DNA of 64,000 nt. Source: Allobaileyella intestinalis. GTDB taxonomy: Bacteria; Bacillota; Clostridia; Peptostreptococcales; Anaerovoracaceae. Where the stretch lies: NCBI RefSeq assembly GCF_009695865.1, contig NZ_VUNB01000003.1:1-64000 (forward strand). The letters run 5' to 3'. The first letter of the stretch is position 1. Every line of letters begins with the position of its first letter. The notes under the pieces are model-generated. The model ran no database searches and was not told where the DNA came from. It was given only the letters and a program-made list of their open reading frames with translations. This document shows, piece after piece, positions 43,241-52,446 of the stretch. Both the position numbers and the translations under genes were made by a program.

Positions 43241-44521
43241 TTATCCGTCCTGTTCCTCCTGAGACCGGTCCCGGTTCTCCCTGTCTCCCGGTGCCAGCTG
43301 TCTGATGGAAGCTGCTGCAAGAGAGCGGAGAATCCGGAAGAAATTCTTCCTGCTGTTTTCGTCCACATCTCCAAGAGAGGCCATTACAGTCAGGATTTTT
43401 CCAGGGGTGAGATTTTTCAGGTCCGTAAGGGTGTTGATGTCGTTGTTTACCAGAAGGCCGTAGAGGGTGTTTGTAAAATCCTCCCTCTCCTCATAGGAGG
43501 CGGACATGAGCCAGTCTCTGATGGTCCTGTCGTGAAGTTCGCCGGCCCGGGACAATTTTTCCTGGTAGATAAAATCTCCATCTCCCACGTGCCATGCATA
43601 GGCAAAATGCTGCATTATCCCGATTCCGTCGCTGGATACCACGTCGTAGTCATCGGTGCTGCCCATAAGCATGCCTATTATGCTGGACTCGGGAACAGTT
43701 CTGTGAATGACTATATCGTCTCTTTCCCTGATCTTCTCCAGCTCCTCCAGCACATCGTTTCTGAACCCGGGTCCGTCGTGGCTGAAAATTCTCAGAATCC
43801 TGCTGTGAATGTCCTCATTGCACTTCAGGCCTCCGTAAATCGCCATGTTCCCCCCTTTGGAGTGGCCGCCTATCATCAGCTTGTACCGGCTTCCCCGGGG
43901 ATTGCCGGAGCCGTAATTCCTGTTAATGTAGTCTGCTGCCAGGGCCTGAGCCGGAACCTCTTCCATAAAGGACATGTTGAAATCTTCCTTCCATCCCAGA
44001 AGATCCCTGTCTGTTCCTCTGAAGGCGATGTACACAGTATCCGGATCCAGAACGAAGCTCATTGCGGCAAACTGGGTTTCACTGGCGGCGTCAGTATCTG
44101 CCTCCAGGTTTATTACCGGCAGATCCCTGAACCGGGGGCTGGCGGCGGCGAAGGAGAATATTTCCAGATTCCTCTCGTCGGAAATATCGTCAGCAAACAC
44201 CACATCGAAATATTCACTGCGGAAAAAATCCCTTATTGTCAGGGTCTTTCCCCCCGGAATCTCAAGTTCCCTGCCGGACTCACTGCCAGATTCACCGCCG
44301 GATCTGCGGCGGAGAATTTTTCTGAAAAATCCCTTTTCTTCTCTGTTTTTTTCCGATTCTCCGCTTTTAAAGCTTTCCCTTATGGCTTTTTCCGACAGCT
44401 CCAGCCGGGAATAGCACAGCTGGGACAGAACCAGGCTGTCCACAGGATTAAAGGGCTCTTCACTGAAAGTCTTGTTGGCTTCCCTGGTGTAGTCGATTAT
44501 GTTTCGGTATTTTTCTGACAT
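43241..44521 (-). CDS. Mbeg1-like lipase-fold protein (DUF2974)
   Basis: About 426 residues. The alpha/beta-hydrolase nucleophile elbow is visible in LMIGGHSKGGNMAIYGGL, and YIAFRGTDRDLLGWKEDF is the oxyanion-side segment seen in class 3-type lipases. The N-terminal region (60-100) is basic and Ser/Arg-rich. No signal peptide. I start at the ATG at 44521, with GAGAGG five bases before it, rather than the GTG two codons earlier. It follows the ClC gene by 13 bp, so both are one operon. Members occur in gut clostridia and are called Mbeg1-like; substrates are not known. Confidence 0.8.
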   Translation of the reverse strand: MSEKYRNIIDYTREANKTFSEEPFNPVDSLVLSQLCYSRLELSEKAIRESFKSGESEKNREEKGFFRKILRRRSGGESGSESGRELEIPGGKTLTIRDFFRSEYFDVVFADDISDERNLEIFSFAAASPRFRDLPVINLEADTDAASETQFAAMSFVLDPDTVYIAFRGTDRDLLGWKEDFNMSFMEEVPAQALAADYINRNYGSGNPRGSRYKLMIGGHSKGGNMAIYGGLKCNEDIHSRILRIFSHDGPGFRNDVLEELEKIRERDDIVIHRTVPESSIIGMLMGSTDDYDVVSSDGIGIMQHFAYAWHVGDGDFIYQEKLSRAGELHDRTIRDWLMSASYEEREDFTNTLYGLLVNNDINTLTDLKNLTPGKILTVMASLGDVDENSRKNFFRILRSLAAASIRQLAPGDRENRDRSQEEQDG

Positions 44522-44534
44522 AAACACCTCTCAG

Positions 44535-46421
44535 TTATTTTCCAGAATCTTCCGGATGGTCTTTCTCAACTCTGAGGATCAGCCCGTCCCGATTTTCCTC
44601 TGGAACCACCAGTGTATGGCATTTTTCGTCCAGGATTCTCTGGGCCGGACCTATATCGCTTCTTCTGCACAGAACTTCAATGGCATCTCCGCCTATAAGC
44701 CTTGTGCGGCCTCCGGGGATCAGCTCTCTCTCACCTCTGCGCACAGAGGTGATCAATGCTCCCGGCGGAAGTTTCAGATCCATTACCTGTCTTCCGTCCA
44801 TGTAGGAACCGGTGTGAACATCTCCGAAAATAATGGCTCTTCTCTCCCGTCCTCTGGAAGCTTTGATCTTCCTCTCTTTCTGTATGGAATCTCCTGCTGT
44901 CTCAGGCCTGCCTATTTCTACAATGGCTTTTTCCTGAGGTGTGAGGTTCTTGTTCTTAAGCCTTCTTTCCAGCAGCTGTTCATATACAGGAACTCCTCCC
45001 ATCATGTCGGCAGTCATAAAGGCCACCACAGATATGAAGGTGAGAGACAGCAATGTGCTGAAGTCACCTGTCATCTCTGTTATCAGGATAATGCCTGTAA
45101 TTGGGGCCCTTACTATTGCTGCAAAATATCCGGCCATTCCCATTATCACAAAGCATGCAATGTACTCCTGGCCTACTCCCAGGGTGCTGGTCAGCACTCT
45201 GGAGTACAGGCCTCCTGTTAATGCCCCCAGAACCAGCAGAGGCAGGAAGATTCCTCCCGGAGATCCGGATCCGAAGCTGGCAGTGCTGAACAAGAACTTC
45301 AGCAGCAGCAGGGTAGCCAGAGCGCCCAGGGCGAACTTTCCGGAGCTGATTTCAGCCACCATTATGCTTCCGCTTCCCAGAACCTCTGGTTTTATAAACA
45401 TGAACAGGAAAGACATGGCCATGGCGCAGAGCATTTTGAAGGTTGTGCTTCTGCTAGGGGTTTTCTCTGCCTTTCCCAGAAAATCAAAGGCGTCCTGCAT
45501 TGCGGCCAGTGTTCTGTTGTAGAAAACGCCGAAGGCTCCCAGTATGATGCCAAGAACCAGCACTGTCCAGTACAGCTTCAGAGGCAGCTTGTGGGTTATT
45601 CCAAAATCAAAAACTGGTGTCAGTCCTATGATGTTTACTGCTACGTAATCGGAAACAGCCGTTGCAACCATTGTTGGTACAAGGACTTCAAGGGAAAAGT
45701 TCTTGTGGAGCTCTTCCAGTGCAAAAAGAGCTCCCGCCAAGGGCGCACCGAAGGCGGCGGCCAGGCCTGCACCCGCTCCGCAGGTGATCAGCAGCCGTTC
45801 TTCTGTGAGGCTGGTGTGCCTCAGGCGGGCGCAGGCCTTCCCCAGCATCCCTCCGATCTGGATGCTGGGGCCTTCCCTGCCAAGGGAAAGGCCGCCGCCG
45901 ATGGCAAGGGTGCAGCCCAGAAGTTTGGCCGGCAGCACCTTCCACCAGCACTGATCTCCCAGGCCCTTCAGCTCTCCCTCCACCTGAGGAATGCCAGAAC
46001 CGGAAATCTCCGGCTCGAACCGCAACAGGAGGGAGAGCAGCACAGCAATGAGGATCAGTGCCAGGGTGACCAGCCCAAGAGGCCGGCCGCCATGTACTGC
46101 CTGCTGCACCATATCGGTTCTGATCAGGTCAGCTTTGTTGAGGGAAAGGCGGAACAGGGCTATGACTGTGCCCACTACTGCCCCCACCAGGGCTCCTTCT
46201 ATGATCATCACGTGCTGAAAATGCTCTCTGGTGGGGGCGTTTTTCACGTGGCAGGCCCGGCGGTTCCGCCTTTCCTTCCTTTCTCCTTTATCAGATTCCC
46301 TGCTTTTTTTACTGTTTAAACTGCCGCCTGTACTGCTGCTGTTATTACTATTATTACTGCTGTTACTGTTATTACCGTTAATACTGTTATTACCACTGTT
46401 AGGATTTTCCGGATCACTCAT
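44535..46421 (-). CDS. ClC-family chloride channel/antiporter with TrkA_C domain
   Basis: 628 residues. The ClC core (about 75-480) has GSGIPQVEGEL, the gating-Glu motif GREGPSIQIGG and GAGLAAAFGAPLAG. The Glu present in GREGP suggests a coupled H+/Cl- exchanger, not a channel. A C-terminal domain of about 75 residues (DVHTGSYMDGRQVMDLKLP...) is an RCK_C/TrkA_C ligand-binding domain. The first 55 residues are low complexity: an Asn/Ser run (NSNSSNNSNNSSST) from a trinucleotide-like DNA tract near 46340-46400, then a basic stretch. It is followed closely by the DUF2974 gene. Confidence 0.92.
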   Translation of the reverse strand: MSDPENPNSGNNSINGNNSNSSNNSNNSSSTGGSLNSKKSRESDKGERKERRNRRACHVKNAPTREHFQHVMIIEGALVGAVVGTVIALFRLSLNKADLIRTDMVQQAVHGGRPLGLVTLALILIAVLLSLLLRFEPEISGSGIPQVEGELKGLGDQCWWKVLPAKLLGCTLAIGGGLSLGREGPSIQIGGMLGKACARLRHTSLTEERLLITCGAGAGLAAAFGAPLAGALFALEELHKNFSLEVLVPTMVATAVSDYVAVNIIGLTPVFDFGITHKLPLKLYWTVLVLGIILGAFGVFYNRTLAAMQDAFDFLGKAEKTPSRSTTFKMLCAMAMSFLFMFIKPEVLGSGSIMVAEISSGKFALGALATLLLLKFLFSTASFGSGSPGGIFLPLLVLGALTGGLYSRVLTSTLGVGQEYIACFVIMGMAGYFAAIVRAPITGIILITEMTGDFSTLLSLTFISVVAFMTADMMGGVPVYEQLLERRLKNKNLTPQEKAIVEIGRPETAGDSIQKERKIKASRGRERRAIIFGDVHTGSYMDGRQVMDLKLPPGALITSVRRGERELIPGGRTRLIGGDAIEVLCRRSDIGPAQRILDEKCHTLVVPEENRDGLILRVEKDHPEDSGK

Positions 46422-46458
46422 AACTTACTTCTGTTTTCTAACTTTCCTGTCTTTCAAG

Positions 46459-46493
46459 AAAAGGCAGCGGATGTTTCCAACCTGCTGCCTTTT
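46459..46493 (-). terminator. Terminator of the DUF1846 gene
   Basis: AAAAGGCAGC (46459-46468) pairs with GCTGCCTTTT (46484-46493). The minus strand reads GCTGCCTTTTC at its 3' side. It is symmetrical and lies about 140 bp beyond the stop codon at 46631. Confidence 0.7.
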
Positions 46494-46630
46494 CACTATG
46501 TCCATTCTATTATCTGTCTATCTGCCGATTCCTGTTTTTTCTATGCCTCTGGCTTTTCCCCTCCGGATGCGGCCGGCGCAATCAGTTTCTATTTGATCTT
46601 TCCTGATCCGGCCTGGTTCTTAGTGTCCGG

Positions 46631-48142
46631 CTATCTTGAATAAAGGTTGTTTGTGGCATATACAGGATTTGATGTGGCATCGATGCCCAGTGATTTCAGG
46701 GCCTGCTCGTCTCTGTCACTGAGAATTGCCGTGCAGTGGGCGATGCAGCCGTCCAGTTTAGGCAGCTGCTTCATTGCAATGTCTGCAACGGGGTTGGTGG
46801 TTCTGCTCATGGTGAGAGCCATTATCACCTGCTCTACGTTCAGGCTGCTGGACTCCCGGTTGAAAACCTCTGCGTTCATTTTTCTCAGGTTATCCAGGAT
46901 CTGCCTGGACAGCACCGGCATGTCCTCACCAATGCCTGCCAGCTTCTTGATGGCGTTCATAACAGCTGCGGCGCTGGCCACCATCTGCGGAGAGCTTTTT
47001 CCCGTAACGATGGAACCGTCAGGCAGTTCTATTGCTGTGACTATTACGTTGGTATCATCGTCGCACTCTCCGTTCTTCAGGGCCGCGTAATCTTCTGCAG
47101 GTTTTACCACCGGTCTGTCATAACGGTTTGCGTTGACTTCCTCCATCAGAAGCTTAATCCGTTCAAGAACCGACTGATCGATCCGGCCTTTTTTGTAAGA
47201 ACACTCTGCAATGAGGTATCTGCGGACTATTTCCTGCCTTGCCGCTTCTTTGCAGACATCGTCGTCAATGATTCCAAAACCGGCTCTGTTCACTCCCATG
47301 TCTGTAGGTGACTGGTATCCCATCTGATCCCCTGTGATCTTGTCCAGGATTCTCTTGAGAACAGGAAAAGCCTCGATGTCTCTGTTGTAGTTAACTGCCG
47401 TCTCCCCGTAGGCTTCCAGGTGGAAAGGATCGATCATGTTCACATCCTTCAGGTCTGCAGTTGCGGCCTCATAGGCTATGTTCACCGGATGCTTCAGAGG
47501 CAGGTTCCAGATTGGAAAAGTCTCGAACTTTGCGTATCTTGCCTTGTTCCCCCTTCTGTACTCGTGGTACACCTGGGAAAGAGAAGTAGCCAGTTTTCCT
47601 GATCCGCCTCCTGGTCCGGTAACTACGATTAAAGGTTTTGTCACCTCGATGTAAGGGTTTGCTCCGTATCCTTCATCGCTGACAATGGTGTCAACGTCTG
47701 TTGGATACCCCTTGGTGTAGTGGTGCTTGTAGGTGCGGATTCCGTCTCTTTCCAGCTTGCTGATAAACATGTTGACAGCCGGGCTGTCTTCATATCTGGT
47801 GACTACTACTGAGTTAATGGAAAGGTCGTAGCTTCTGAACTGGTCGATAAGTCTCATGACCTCCAGATCGTAGGTGATTCCAAAGTCCTGGCGGGTTTTC
47901 TTTGTCATGATATCTCCTGCATATACGCAGATTATGATCTCCGCCTGGTCCTTCAGTTTCTGAAGGAGCTTGATCTTGCCGTTTTCGTCGAAGCCGGGCA
48001 GCACTCTCTTGGCGTGCTTGTCCTGCACCAGCTTTCCTCCAAATTCCAGATAAAGCCGGCCGCTGCCGCTGTTTATCCTCTCCTTGATATACTTTGACTG
48101 TTCCTCCAGATACTTGTCGCCGTCAAATCCGGTTCTGGTCAT
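46631..48142 (-). CDS. DUF1846 family protein
   Basis: A 503-residue cytoplasmic protein of the conserved DUF1846 family found mostly in Firmicutes. It begins TRTGFDGDKYLEEQSKYI, as do relatives, and contains VVTGPGGGSGKLATSLSQVYHE, a P-loop-like glycine-rich segment, and KHPVNIAYEAATADLKDVNMIDPFH. A homologue from Streptococcus has a determined structure but no settled function; the glycine-rich loop suggests nucleotide binding. It follows DUF1934 by 78 bp; the gap has a GCCGG/CCGGC hairpin without T-run. It could be expressed from an internal promoter. Confidence 0.9.
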   Translation of the reverse strand: MTRTGFDGDKYLEEQSKYIKERINSGSGRLYLEFGGKLVQDKHAKRVLPGFDENGKIKLLQKLKDQAEIIICVYAGDIMTKKTRQDFGITYDLEVMRLIDQFRSYDLSINSVVVTRYEDSPAVNMFISKLERDGIRTYKHHYTKGYPTDVDTIVSDEGYGANPYIEVTKPLIVVTGPGGGSGKLATSLSQVYHEYRRGNKARYAKFETFPIWNLPLKHPVNIAYEAATADLKDVNMIDPFHLEAYGETAVNYNRDIEAFPVLKRILDKITGDQMGYQSPTDMGVNRAGFGIIDDDVCKEAARQEIVRRYLIAECSYKKGRIDQSVLERIKLLMEEVNANRYDRPVVKPAEDYAALKNGECDDDTNVIVTAIELPDGSIVTGKSSPQMVASAAAVMNAIKKLAGIGEDMPVLSRQILDNLRKMNAEVFNRESSSLNVEQVIMALTMSRTTNPVADIAMKQLPKLDGCIAHCTAILSDRDEQALKSLGIDATSNPVYATNNLYSR

Positions 48143-48220
48143 GACAAATCCTTTCTTTGCTGATATATTGCGAATACTGCTATGGTGGTCTTCCTGCCGG
48201 TTTTTTCCGGCTGATTCCTG

Positions 48221-48859
48221 TTAACTTCTGCCAGTTTCTCTGTCCTCATCCGGCTCCACCGTTATTTTCAGCTTGTTTCTGTGGTTGCCGAACCGGTCAA
48301 ACTTAATTGTATACTCTGCTTCTATGGTTCCTGTGCCTTCCGGTGTCAGGTCGATGCCCAGCTTGTGGGTGTAGAGTTCCAGATCCAGGGTCAGGGACTG
48401 AATGGGCAGGACGTACCTGGTTATGCACCGGACTCCCTGTTCCAGTCTGATGTCCATGTCCTGGGGTTCCTCCTTGCTGAACCGCTTGATCTCCACTTCC
48501 TTATCTCTGATGCGTATAAGGGTTCTGACGTTTCCAAGGCCCAGTTCTTCCGACTCATTGTAGAGAAGGTATCTGACTCCGTTTACTGTGTAGTAAAATC
48601 CTTCTGTATCTATATCAAGGCTGTCTTCCAGATCGAAGGTTCTGGCAAAGGCCTCTCCCTTCTCTTCCAGTTTCTCGCTGTACTGGGAACTGCGGAGATG
48701 GATGAAAACAGGTTTTTTCACTCTGCCGTTATGGCCGGAATCTTCAAGGGCTTCAGGGCTTTCGCTTTTTTCCAGCTTTTCCGCCTCACCCAGGCTGTCC
48801 TCAATGCCGGTATCCTCCGCCATTTCCGGAATATTTTTTTCCTCTGCTATTTCTGCCAT
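48221..48859 (-). CDS. DUF1934 family beta-barrel protein with acidic N-terminal extension
   Basis: A 212-residue protein. Residues 1-48 are acidic and disordered-looking (AEEKNIPEMAEDTGIEDSL); the rest matches the DUF1934/YwiB calycin-like fold: VFIHLRSSQYSEKLEEKGEAF, FYYTVNGVRYLLYNESEELGLGN, and TIEAEYTIKFD. Function unknown. The start codon overlaps the stop of the flavodiiron protein by one base (TGATG), so translation is coupled, although no functional link is known. Confidence 0.78.
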   Translation of the reverse strand: MAEIAEEKNIPEMAEDTGIEDSLGEAEKLEKSESPEALEDSGHNGRVKKPVFIHLRSSQYSEKLEEKGEAFARTFDLEDSLDIDTEGFYYTVNGVRYLLYNESEELGLGNVRTLIRIRDKEVEIKRFSKEEPQDMDIRLEQGVRCITRYVLPIQSLTLDLELYTHKLGIDLTPEGTGTIEAEYTIKFDRFGNHRNKLKITVEPDEDRETGRS

Positions 48860-50067
48860 CAGGCCTCCTTTATGTCTTCTGCAATATCCTGAGCCAGCTT
48901 CTCAAGTTCTGCTCTTGTTTCTTCCTTAACGGAGGATCTGACTGTTACCATGTCTCCTACAAAGGTGATTTTCTGCAGTCCCTGGAAAAATTCAACTACT
49001 TTCTTTCCGCTGGCCGGGTTCCAGGATCCGTTCTGAATGACGCTGACTTTCTTGTTCTGAACGCCCATGGACTTCATTTCAGCCAGGGCTTCTTCCATCT
49101 TAATGAAAATCTCTGCGTTGTAGGTGTTGGCTGCTACCAGCAGGTTGCTGTATCTGAACACCTCTGGCAGAACTTCCATAGGGTCTTTCCTGGAAACGTC
49201 CATTATCTTTATCTTGTCTACTCCATCCTCTGCCAGGTGGGATGCTACGATTTCGGCGGCGTTCTGTGTGTTTCCATATGGGGAAGAATACAGGATGAGA
49301 ACACCCTTTTCCTCCGGCTCATACAGGGCCCACTTCATGTATGCATCGATATATTTGCCGATGTCCTTCCTTATAACGTATCCGTGAAGAGGGCAGATCA
49401 TGGTGATGTCCAGGGCTGATGCCTTCTTCAGCAGGTTGGCGGTGAACTTGCCGTATTTTCCTACGATTGTGGTGTAGTAGGATCTTGCAGCTGGAAGCCA
49501 CTCTGTGTCGAAGTCGTATTTGTCAGCAAAAATGTTGCCGTTATGTGCTCCGTAGATTCCGAAGGCGTCTGCTGAGAAAAGTATGCCTGTTGAAAGGTCG
49601 TAGGTCACCATTACTTCAGGCCAGTGAACCATTGGTGCATTTATGAAGGTGAAGCTGTGGCGTCCTGTGTTCAGTTCCTGGCCTTCTTTTACCACGATGA
49701 ACTTTTCGTCCACATCCCAGCATACGTACTGCTTCACCATTGCCTTGATCTTCGCTGTTCCTACTACCTTCGCCTCAGGATAGCGGAGTATCAGGTCTTC
49801 CAGGGATGCGCTGTGATCAGGCTCAACATGGTTGACGATTACATAGTCCAGCTTCCTTCCGTTAAGCATGTGCCTGATGTTTTCATAGAAAACTTTTGAA
49901 ACAGCATGGTCTACCGTATCAATGACTACTGTCTTCTCATCGTCTACAAAATACGAGTTGTAGGCCATTCCGTCGGGAATGGGAACTGCTCCTTCAAATA
50001 CCGTGATCTTCCTGTCATTTCCGCCGATCCAGTACATATCATCGTTGATCTTGTTAACGCAGTACAT
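48859..50067 (-). CDS. A-type flavoprotein / flavodiiron protein (FprA-like)
   Basis: Reduces O2 to water and/or NO, protecting anaerobes. The 402-residue protein has an N-terminal metallo-beta-lactamase-fold domain with the diiron ligands in VNHVEPDHSAS (His80, Glu82, Asp84, His85), VHWPEVM (His148), SADAFG (Asp167) and PLHGYV (about 228), followed by a flavodoxin domain from about residue 255 with the FMN loop LILYSSPYGNTQN. There is no C-terminal rubredoxin domain, the basic class A form. AAGGAGG precedes the ATG. It leads the operon with DUF1934; the 285-bp region up to 50352 holds both divergent promoters. Confidence 0.95.
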   Translation of the reverse strand: MYCVNKINDDMYWIGGNDRKITVFEGAVPIPDGMAYNSYFVDDEKTVVIDTVDHAVSKVFYENIRHMLNGRKLDYVIVNHVEPDHSASLEDLILRYPEAKVVGTAKIKAMVKQYVCWDVDEKFIVVKEGQELNTGRHSFTFINAPMVHWPEVMVTYDLSTGILFSADAFGIYGAHNGNIFADKYDFDTEWLPAARSYYTTIVGKYGKFTANLLKKASALDITMICPLHGYVIRKDIGKYIDAYMKWALYEPEEKGVLILYSSPYGNTQNAAEIVASHLAEDGVDKIKIMDVSRKDPMEVLPEVFRYSNLLVAANTYNAEIFIKMEEALAEMKSMGVQNKKVSVIQNGSWNPASGKKVVEFFQGLQKITFVGDMVTVRSSVKEETRAELEKLAQDIAEDIKEA

Positions 50068-50352
50068 TGAATTGCCTCCTTATGCTGATATCTTTATTTA
50101 TTATTTTCATTATTGTTTCTGCCATTTCCCGGTACTAATCTCCCGGGCCGGGCCTGTAATGAACTGTAAAAATCATATACAAAATCACTCTATTATACCG
50201 CCTTGCTCCCTGGTTTATCAACGACTGAATTCCCCGGCCCAACAGCTTTTCTACACATCTGCCTTCACCATATATCACCCTCGATTCACTTTTTATACAT
50301 AAGTTAAGGTTATACTACCTAAAAACATTATTATCATCAGGAGGTCAGGCAA

Positions 50353-51267
50353 ATGGCATTTAACGACGGCGATGGACGGATCATCAATCCGGCAACGGGA
50401 AAACCTTACGGCGGTTTTTACAACACTAATTACGAGGCCCCGGAACACCAGTCTCCTGAAGGCTCAGGTCAGCTGGCTGCTCCCCGCTATGTAACAAGAA
50501 AAGCACTTATTTTTTCACTAATCATAGCCATAATTATATCCACATGCACAGGGGCCTTCCTGGGACTCTGGATTTCAAGCCGCACTGAAAAAACCAGTTA
50601 CTCCCGCCTCTCTAATGAATCTCTTGAGGACGCCACCGGCAGTGACATGACTATTGAGGAAATAGTAAATGCCAATGCAGATTCAGTGGTTGAGATTACT
50701 ACAGAATCTGAACAGATGTCTTTGTTCGGCGTACAGACCAGTGAGGGTGCCGGTTCCGGAGTCATCGTCACAAAGGACGGATACATTGCAACAAACTACC
50801 ACGTAATTGAGGGCAGCCGTTCCGTTTCTGTAAAGCTTCATTCGGGGAAAAAATATGATGCAACGGTTGTAGGTTACGATGAAAGCAATGATCTGGCTGT
50901 GCTGAAGATCGATGCAGATAATCTGAATCCTGTTACTATAGGAAAAAGTTCCTCGGTTGCTGTTGGGGATCTTGCAGTTGCAATCGGAAATCCTCTTGGA
51001 ACACTGGGCGGAACTGCTACCTCTGGAATCATCAGTTCCCTGGACAGGAAGCTGTCTATTGACGGCCGCCAGCTTTCCCTGCTTCAGACCGATTCGGCAA
51101 TTAACCCTGGAAACTCTGGCGGCGGCCTTTTCGACCAGAACGGCAAGCTGATCGGCATCGTAGTTGCCAAGGGCTCCGGCACTGGCATCGAAGGACTGGG
51201 ATTTGCCATTCCAGTTGACACTGCAGCTCCAATAATCAACCAGATAATCGAAGATGCAGAGAAATAA
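50353..51267 (+). CDS. Membrane-anchored HtrA/DegP-like serine protease without PDZ domain
   Basis: 304 residues. A cytoplasmic tail of about 50 residues, one membrane helix (52-75), then a trypsin-like protease with the triad His150 (ATNYHVIEG), Asp180 (ESNDLAVLK) and Ser255 (NPGNSGGGLF) outside the membrane. The chain ends about 40 residues after the active Ser, so the PDZ domain carried by most HtrA proteins is lacking. A TATACT (-10) lies at 50311-50316. AGGAGG is nine bases before the ATG and a strong terminator follows. Likely a quality-control protease of exported proteins. Confidence 0.92.
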   Translation: MAFNDGDGRIINPATGKPYGGFYNTNYEAPEHQSPEGSGQLAAPRYVTRKALIFSLIIAIIISTCTGAFLGLWISSRTEKTSYSRLSNESLEDATGSDMTIEEIVNANADSVVEITTESEQMSLFGVQTSEGAGSGVIVTKDGYIATNYHVIEGSRSVSVKLHSGKKYDATVVGYDESNDLAVLKIDADNLNPVTIGKSSSVAVGDLAVAIGNPLGTLGGTATSGIISSLDRKLSIDGRQLSLLQTDSAINPGNSGGGLFDQNGKLIGIVVAKGSGTGIEGLGFAIPVDTAAPIINQIIEDAEK

Positions 51268-51384
51268 ATCCGGCGGCCGCTGGTGATGCGGGCATTCTGG
51301 CGGTTGGCGCTGGTGATGCGGGGATTTTTCCGTATATCATGGAAGGCACACCTTTTTTGTATTTTTTCTGAAAACAATAAAAAT

Positions 51385-51422
51385 CCCCTGGCGCCTGATT
51401 GTTTCAAGGGCCAGGGGGTTTT
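51385..51422 (+). terminator. Terminator of the HtrA-like gene
   Basis: CCCCTGGC..CCT pairs with AGG..CCAGGGG (51385-51418), then TTTT. The 320-bp gap 51268-51587 also has a 14-bp direct repeat GCTGGTGATGCGGG at 51279-51292 and 51309-51322 (30 bp apart); nothing else is seen. Confidence 0.88.
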
Positions 51423-51587
51423 CATCAAATTGTTGTTTTGTATTTTTTGTATTGTTTTGCAATGCAGCTCTTTATAATCGACTTACGGCAGATCCCGTTT
51501 CTGCATGACTCTGCATTCTGCATAAACCTGCATGATATATGAGTCTGCGCCTTACGGGCTTTACGGGGCGATCCGTTATATATGAGC

Positions 51588-52178
51588 TTATAGCGGGAAG
51601 GAGAAGTATTTTTTTGCAGGTGTTCTGCTCAGCGACACTGCAATCAGCATAGCGACCACTTCTCCTGTAAGGAACTGTCCTATGTTCCATGGAATCTCTG
51701 CCAGGGCAGTTCCCACGTTTCCATAGATTGGTATTTCTCCCAGGAAATATCCTGCAACCATAACCAGTCCACCAGCAGCCATTGCTGTCATTTCGACGGC
51801 TCTTCTCTTTCCTCCACTTACTGATTTCTCCGATCCTTCAATGGAATTCTCATTCTTGCCCAGGAACTTTTCTATTATAAGACCGCACACGAAAGCCATG
51901 AGGAATTTTACAATGAAGGTGCAAGGTGCGAAGAAGGCGTATCCGCCAAGAACATCTCCCATAGCTGAACCCAAACCTGCTGCAAGAGCTCCGTTTCTTT
52001 TTCCCAGAAGAAGGACTCCCAGGAAAATAACTGCATCTCCCAGATGCACGTAACCCTGGGTCATTGGAACGGGTATGCGGAACAAACTTGTTGCCACCAG
52101 TATCATTGCCATAACCAGTGCTGTGAAAACCAGCTTTCTGATTCCACTGTTAGTATTGCTGCTATTTCTATTCGACAT
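51588..52178 (-). CDS. ECF transporter S component (COG4720-like)
   Basis: A 196-residue membrane protein with about six helices that binds a vitamin or related small molecule and docks on a shared energising module (EcfA-EcfA'-EcfT), none of which is in the window. The conserved pattern GYVHLGDAVIFLGVLLLGKRNG.., GSAMGDVLGGYAFFAPCTF and the late EIPWNIGQFLTGEVV belong to the pfam07155-type S components. The substrate is not evident; the G+C-rich upstream leader might be a riboswitch but I could not identify it. No other gene of the pathway is nearby. Confidence 0.85.
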   Translation of the reverse strand: MSNRNSSNTNSGIRKLVFTALVMAMILVATSLFRIPVPMTQGYVHLGDAVIFLGVLLLGKRNGALAAGLGSAMGDVLGGYAFFAPCTFIVKFLMAFVCGLIIEKFLGKNENSIEGSEKSVSGGKRRAVEMTAMAAGGLVMVAGYFLGEIPIYGNVGTALAEIPWNIGQFLTGEVVAMLIAVSLSRTPAKKYFSFPL

Positions 52179-52270
52179 TGCTGTCCTCCAATCTCAATAA
52201 TTAATCTTATTTGCCTGCAAGGGGCCAGTGTTTCAGATTTCTGGCTGCCTCCGACTTGCGGCTCCCTTTT
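52179..52270 (-). promoter_or_regulatory. G+C-rich, possibly structured leader of the ECF gene
   Basis: Within A+T-rich DNA, 52213-52266 is G+C-rich and can form GCCAG/CTGGC (52224-52245) and CCG/CGG (52251-52261) stems on the minus strand. It could be a ligand-sensing leader or a leftover coding fragment (one frame reads 20 or so codons to a stop). No terminator follows it. The next 175 bp to the palindrome array are A+T-rich with no gene. Confidence 0.3.
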
Positions 52271-52446
52271 ACCTGATGAATGTTACCATTATTTTGTTCA
52301 TTAATAAATATGCAATTACTATTATTTTTGTAATAACAGATTGGTGAATTCACTGGATTTCAGCGAATTTTGACGGATATAGAGTACAGATTTTTACAAA
52401 AATGACAGATACAGATTAAGTTGGGGTGCATTCAGGGAGTGGGGCT

